Shown here: positions 53,701 to 64,000 of the stretch, one piece after another
How positions within the stretch are numbered: the stretch's first letter is position 1
Layout of the letters: every line of letters starts with the position of its first letter
NCBI RefSeq assembly: GCF_001522545.3
Contig: NC_031770.1
Location: 1,844,182 to 1,908,181, forward strand
Source: Parus major
Taxonomy: Eukaryota > Chordata > Aves > Passeriformes > Paridae
Reading direction: 5' to 3'
Length of the DNA stretch: 64,000 nt
The notes under the pieces: generated by a model
Databases searched by the model: none
What the model was told of the DNA's origin: nothing
The model's input: only the letters and a program-made list of their open reading frames with translations
Program-made: the position numbers and the translations under genes

Positions 53701-56395
53701 CAGAAAACTTTGCTTTGTGAGAATTTCTGAATTTTGAAATACAGAGGTAACTTCTCAATAATTTCAAGAAGAAAAAACTTTTTTACATAGTTTTCTTAGA
53801 GAATAAATAGAAAGTATTTACCACAAGTAATTAATTAAAGGGGTTGAAGATGCAACTTTTGAAATTTTAAAAAGCTCAATGACTAGTTCAAGCTGAGCCT
53901 ACTCCCCACTCTTCAGACTATTAATTTAAAAACTTTTTTTCTAGATTTCTTTTACATTTTCTCCTAGTAGGAAATAGATTAACTTCTTTCTCTGTCAAAG
54001 TATTTCTGAGATGAGAAAAGTGCATGTTGCCTGGTTAGGTTTGCTCAAAGTTGGCTATTTACTTTTACCTGTGGTCAGGTCAGGAGCAAAGGATGAGGAT
54101 TCCATCTGTAAATGCTTTGAAAGGTGTCTGTACTGAGGGATTTTGTTTGTGGACAGCTTTAGCTAGATGACATTATCCATAACATGCTTTGTGCCGTGGA
54201 AGGGCATGCAATGAAGTAGGAAATGCTGTGTGGATGGCCTGGTGTCAGACTATTAACTTCCATGTGTACCAACACTCTGAACACTGCTGGAGACTCCATT
54301 AGGAAAATGATCTATATTGTATTGTAAAATGCATTATCTAATTTATGCTGCTACAGTGACTACAGGGGTGGCAGTCAGGGCTGGAAAGTGAATCCCATGG
54401 TGGTGAAAGAGCTGGAGCAGAAGTGAATGGATCCTGTGGCCAGTGAGTGCTGGCACAGCTGGCACTGACAGCAGGGATCTGGTTTTTGTTGCCGTGGGAC
54501 CCTCTTTGAGTGCTCTTAGGGAGAGGTGGGATCCACCCAGCCAAATGAGGTACAAGCAGTTTTTCCAATGCGCTGGCCAAGAACTTTAACCTGGGGATGG
54601 ACAGAGAGAGCTGATGGCAACGACACAAATGAGGGAATAATGGACCAGACTGGTAGACAAGAGATGCATGGCTGGGGTGCTGCCATGGTGGAGAGGGGCT
54701 CTGGAGGGCAGGATGGGAGGGTGAGGAAAGGGAACTCTCTCCTAGGTTAGGGATGGGAAGGTGTGGAGCTCTGCCCAGGGACAGGGGATGAGCCAGCAGG
54801 GAATGAACAGGCTGCACAGGAGAGCAGCTGATGTTGGGGATGCTGTGTTGAGTGTCAGCTACAGACACATGACTGATGGGAAGAGCATCTAGAAGCAACT
54901 GTAACTAAAATTACTTGAACTTTTCATTTTTTAAAGCTCTCTCCACTTCCTTCCAATTTGGGAATGACATTTTTCGAGTCTGAACTCCTCTCAAAAGTAT
55001 TTTTGGAAGAAATTTTGTTCATTTCTGAACAAAACCAGTTTAGCCATCTTTGTGTAAAATGACTGCTAGGCAAGTACTCGGCTATGACATATTTTTGGCA
55101 GAGAGCTATCAAATAGCTTTAGGGCCTCGTTGGAAATGTCCAAGAGTTTTTTAAATCATCAGATAATTATTATTGGTTATAATAATCCTTAGAGACTCAG
55201 AGACTTAAAGCACTGGAGGGTCTGCAGGCAGCAATGAAAAGCAAGTCCTTGAGAATATGCCAGGGAAATTTTCCAGCAGCAATTGCTGGGTATCTGCATG
55301 TCCAGGGGTGAGCAGGACACAGCAGTGGAAATGTTACCGAGCTGGCAAAGCATGGTCAGCTATGGCCATTTAATTGGCTGCGGATCCACATTGCTTCTGG
55401 CATTTGGCTCCTGGTGTGAAGGAACTGGAAGGATGGACAGGGACTGCCATCCCCCTTGTCGCTGGACAGAGGCTGCAGCAATCCCAGCACTGCAGTCTCC
55501 AAACTCATTTGCCCAGACTCTCCAATTCAGGCTCTGAATGAGAATTATTCAGGGGAGTATTGAAAAAATGTTGCTTTAATGTGAAAATTAGTGTTTGTTC
55601 TGGAGCAGTTGTGATGCTCACCACTGACAGTAGAGCCCAGGAGCAGGGGGGTGCTTTGGGCAGTGAGGTGGACTATCTAAAAGGAAAGTTTTAAACTTGC
55701 CAGGAGATGGGAGTAATTATGTTGCACTTCCCACTCTGGTTTTGATCTTGTTACACAAGCGTGAGTGAATGTGAAATTAGATCCTCTCCTTATAGAAACG
55801 TTCCAGATTAGTTTCACTTGATACGTTTTTGCTTCCATTATTAGAAGCTACATTTGTCGCAGACGTTTGAAGTTTGAGCTATTTCCAAGGTCCCTACTCC
55901 CTGAATTCCCCCATCTCCCTGGTGCCTGTACAATAACGCTGAGCCTCCTCAAGACACAAATGTGGAGGCGCTTTTGTGGGGAGCACGGTGTTCCCCGGAG
56001 CTGTTCATTTCAGATCCGTGCTTTCCGTGGCTCCTCGTGATCAAAAGCTGGGAAATGCTGCTCCAGAGAAACGCTGCTAACGTTGAGGAAAGTGGACACT
56101 CTTCCCTGAAGCTTTTGGATTAAAAAGTTTTTGGAATTTTTTTCAGTTAACTGTTTATTTCATGAATGGAAATTAATTGTATTAAATTAATTAATTCTAA
56201 AAATCCATCATCATGTGACCTTTTAACTCATACACCACTGAATTAGAAAAGCCTTTATTTGTTGCTGCCAAGCTGTTCATTTTCAGTTGTGTTAAAATAT
56301 ATTTGGGCATAAAAGCTCCTTTTCATGGCCTCTTACTGTATTTTTGCTGTGGCTGGTCAGATGCTTTTATCTCGAGCTTTATTCTTTGCAGTGGT

Positions 56396-56419
56396 AAAAA
56401 AAAAAAAATAAAAAAAAAA
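56396..56419. repeat. A-rich tract (A13, T, A10)
   Basis: Interrupted poly-A followed by CCGAGG. It could be the tail of an old insertion, but no body or target duplication is recognised. Confidence 0.9.
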
Positions 56420-57129
56420 TCCGAGGATTTAAGAGAGTGATAGAGTTTGCAAAGAAAATAAAATTTTCACACAATACTTGTCACTGCTCAGGAAATGGGA
56501 TTTCATGCTGGCAAAGCTCTGTGCTTGCTTGGAGCTCTTGTTGACAGCGGTGGGCTTTGGGGTTCCTCCTGCAGCTGAGCCAACATTCCACCCTCCTGTG
56601 GCACAGGTATTCCTTGGAACAGGGGCAGAGGATCCTGAGCAGCAGGCTGGACCTGTGGGAGCAGCTCAAGTGCCATTCCCATGGCAGCACCCATCCTGGA
56701 TGGAACCAGAGTGTGTGGCAGGTGCCTGGGAGGCTGAAGGTACATGGAAAATGGATCAGCTGAAAGAACAGCTCTTCATGATAATTGGGAAGGGAAAACA
56801 TGGAGAACTTTTGTGGTGAAAAGTCCAAGTGTAGCCCTTGATGGATAGGAGCAGAACTTCTATTGTGGTCAAGTACAACTGGCAGTTCAAGGAGAGGATT
56901 GGCAGTAAGAACAAAGGAACAGTGTTTGATTTAAACATTCTTCTAGCAACTTTTAAATAGGGCTGAGAGCAGAAAATAATCGTTGGTCTGGTCCTCTGGC
57001 ATTGGCAGGAAAATGCCACAGGAGCCGGCTGGGACAGTGACATGGGACAGGTTCTGCAGCTGCCTGTGCAGCCTCGTGATCTGCCAGTGCTGGCATTAAC
57101 TACTTCAATTTTCCCCTCAAGAACCAGAA

Positions 57130-57235
57130 ATCTTCTTTAATCCTACATAATTCTAAAATTGCAGAGCTGGAGGTAGGAAGGGCCCATTAAGCGAGGCAGC
57201 CTCCTCTGTCCGCAGGGGGATTGTTCAGGGGGAAC
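57130..57235 (-). mobile_element. Possible degraded CR1/L3-type LINE 3' end
   Basis: The + strand segment around ATTCTAAAATTGCAGAGCTGG, AGGAAGGGCCCATTAAG and CCTCTGTCCGCAGGGGG loosely follows the reverse complement of the conserved 3' tail of CR1/L3 LINEs (agaat..tagagctggaagggacc...ccctgc.gcaggg). The terminal ATTCTATG-type microsatellite is absent, and divergence is high. The match is from memory and could be coincidental. Confidence 0.35.
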
Positions 57236-57679
57236 TTCGTGATTGAAAAACAGGGATTCAACCAATTACTCACCTAATAGTTTCAGTTCATCCACCTCTG
57301 CCTCTGAGATCTGTCGTCTCATCTTTCTTTGTAAGCAGCATGAATGGATGATCAAGTTTCATTCTCAAATCATCTGCAAGGCAGATTTATGCAGAGTCTT
57401 TGTATCTCTAAGCAAATCGGGGAATGTGAGTCTCTTGCTACAGTGCGGCTGAATATTCTTAGGGAAGGTGTGTAAGCAGCCCAAGCCCAATTCCTGTGAG
57501 GGGTTTAGCTCACGGCATGAGACCTTCAGCTGGAGTAAGGAGCTGCACTGGGGCTCGGTGCGAGCCTGTCGGTGCCCGCGAGCTGCGCTGAGCCGAGGCG
57601 GTGCTGCCCGCGGTGATGTAATGTGAGCTCTCGCCGGCCGCCCCGCTGGAGCCATCGCGCTGCTGCGCGGCCGGCTGCG

Positions 57680-57873
57680 NNNNNNNNNNNNNNNNNNNNN
57701 NNNNNNNNNNNNNNNNNNNNNNNNNNNNNNNNNNNNNNNNNNNNNNNNNNNNNNNNNNNNNNNNNNNNNNNNNNNNNNNNNNNNNNNNNNNNNNNNNNNN
57801 NNNNNNNNNNNNNNNNNNNNNNNNNNNNNNNNNNNNNNNNNNNNNNNNNNNNNNNNNNNNNNNNNNNNNNNNN
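57680..57873. other. Assembly gap (194 N)
   Basis: A run of 194 unresolved bases flanked on both sides by very GC-rich sequence. The true length may differ. Reading frames that cross it are meaningless. Confidence 1.
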
Positions 57874-58108
57874 GTCCCGCCGCCGCCCCGGGATGGCCCC
57901 GGCCGTGCTGGCGGGCATTGGCCGGCAGGGGGCGCCCTCGAGCCGCGCGGAGCCCGCGCCGCCCCCGCCCGCACGTGGCGCGCGCCCCGCTGAAAAGCCG
58001 CGAGCGGCCCCGCGCCCGCCACTGGCGCCGGCAGCGCCCGCTCCGCTCCCTCCTTCCCGCTCATCCCCGCTCCTCCGCCACCCGGACCGGCCCGCTCTGC
58101 CCTCCGCC

Positions 58109-58173
58109 ATGGCGCGCGGCATCGGCACTTCGCATCCTCCCCTGCATCCCGCAGCCCGGGGGCGGCGGGTACC

Positions 58174-58177
<4 letters not shown>
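58109..58177 (+). other. Upstream ORF in the CCDC85A leader (22 codons)
   Basis: An ATG at 58109 in a strong context (CTCCGCCATGG) opens a frame that stops at 58175-58177. A further in-frame ATG lies at 57893 (GGGATGG), giving 94 codons if that ATG is in the transcript. GC-rich DNA lacks stops by composition, so an open frame here is weak evidence for protein. The encoded Arg/Pro/Ala-rich peptide matches no family I know. If the leader starts upstream of 58109, the ORF could reduce initiation at 58563. Confidence 0.4.

Positions 58178-64000
<5,823 letters not shown>

Larger units (their letters stand above)
37401..57100. other. Intergenic DNA upstream of CCDC85A
   Basis: Contains the hairpin at 39.55 kb, the isolated CpG islet at 42.7 kb with a 17-bp duplication just after it, and candidate elements at 44.5 and 47.6 kb. 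The two longest desert reading frames are here (172 codons at 37419-37937 +, 186 codons at 54338-54898 -). Neither has recognisable domains. Confidence 0.6.

Noticed and set aside
1..57500. tRNA, rRNA, CRISPR array or operon-like organisation
   Set aside because: No tRNA A/B-box pair, no regularly spaced identical repeats, and no closely packed genes; the DNA is a vertebrate intergenic region.

Overview
The window reads as nuclear DNA of an amniote, most probably a bird. It holds one recognisable gene, the 5' half of CCDC85A on the + strand. Exon 1 coding sequence is 58563-58781 and exon 2 is 61320-62235, joined by a 2.5 kb GT-AG intron. Together they encode residues 1-378 of a DIPA/CCDC85-family coiled-coil protein. 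The remaining C-terminal exon(s) lie beyond the right edge. The bird call is an inference from compact spacing, the near absence of interspersed repeats over 57 kb, and a gap in the GC-rich promoter, which is common in avian assemblies. The identity of the gene is much firmer than the taxon.

Layout. 1-57.5 kb is an upstream gene desert with no convincing coding sequence on either strand. It contains AT-rich unique DNA, short tandem duplications, a 53-bp three-copy minisatellite (25857-26015), a CAT microsatellite (16868-16916), homopolymer tracts, several perfect short inverted repeats, and three small CpG-rich islets (about 3.3 kb, 10.9 kb and 42.7-42.96 kb). The 42.7 kb islet is the most promoter-like. 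Several AT-rich blocks with homeodomain-type motifs look like conserved non-coding elements, but that cannot be proved without alignments. 57.54-58.8 kb is a strong CpG island that serves as the CCDC85A promoter, 5' leader and exon 1. It is interrupted by a 194-bp run of N. 58.8-64 kb is CCDC85A intron 1, exon 2 and the start of intron 2.

No prokaryotic, viral or mobile-element system was found. The points most worth checking are the leader architecture of CCDC85A (an upstream ATG in a good context plus a textbook splice acceptor before the start codon), the Ser-Pro-Glu-His repeat array in exon 2, a possible intron-retention C-terminus, the isolated CpG islet at 42.7 kb, and two perfect 12-bp-stem hairpins in the desert.
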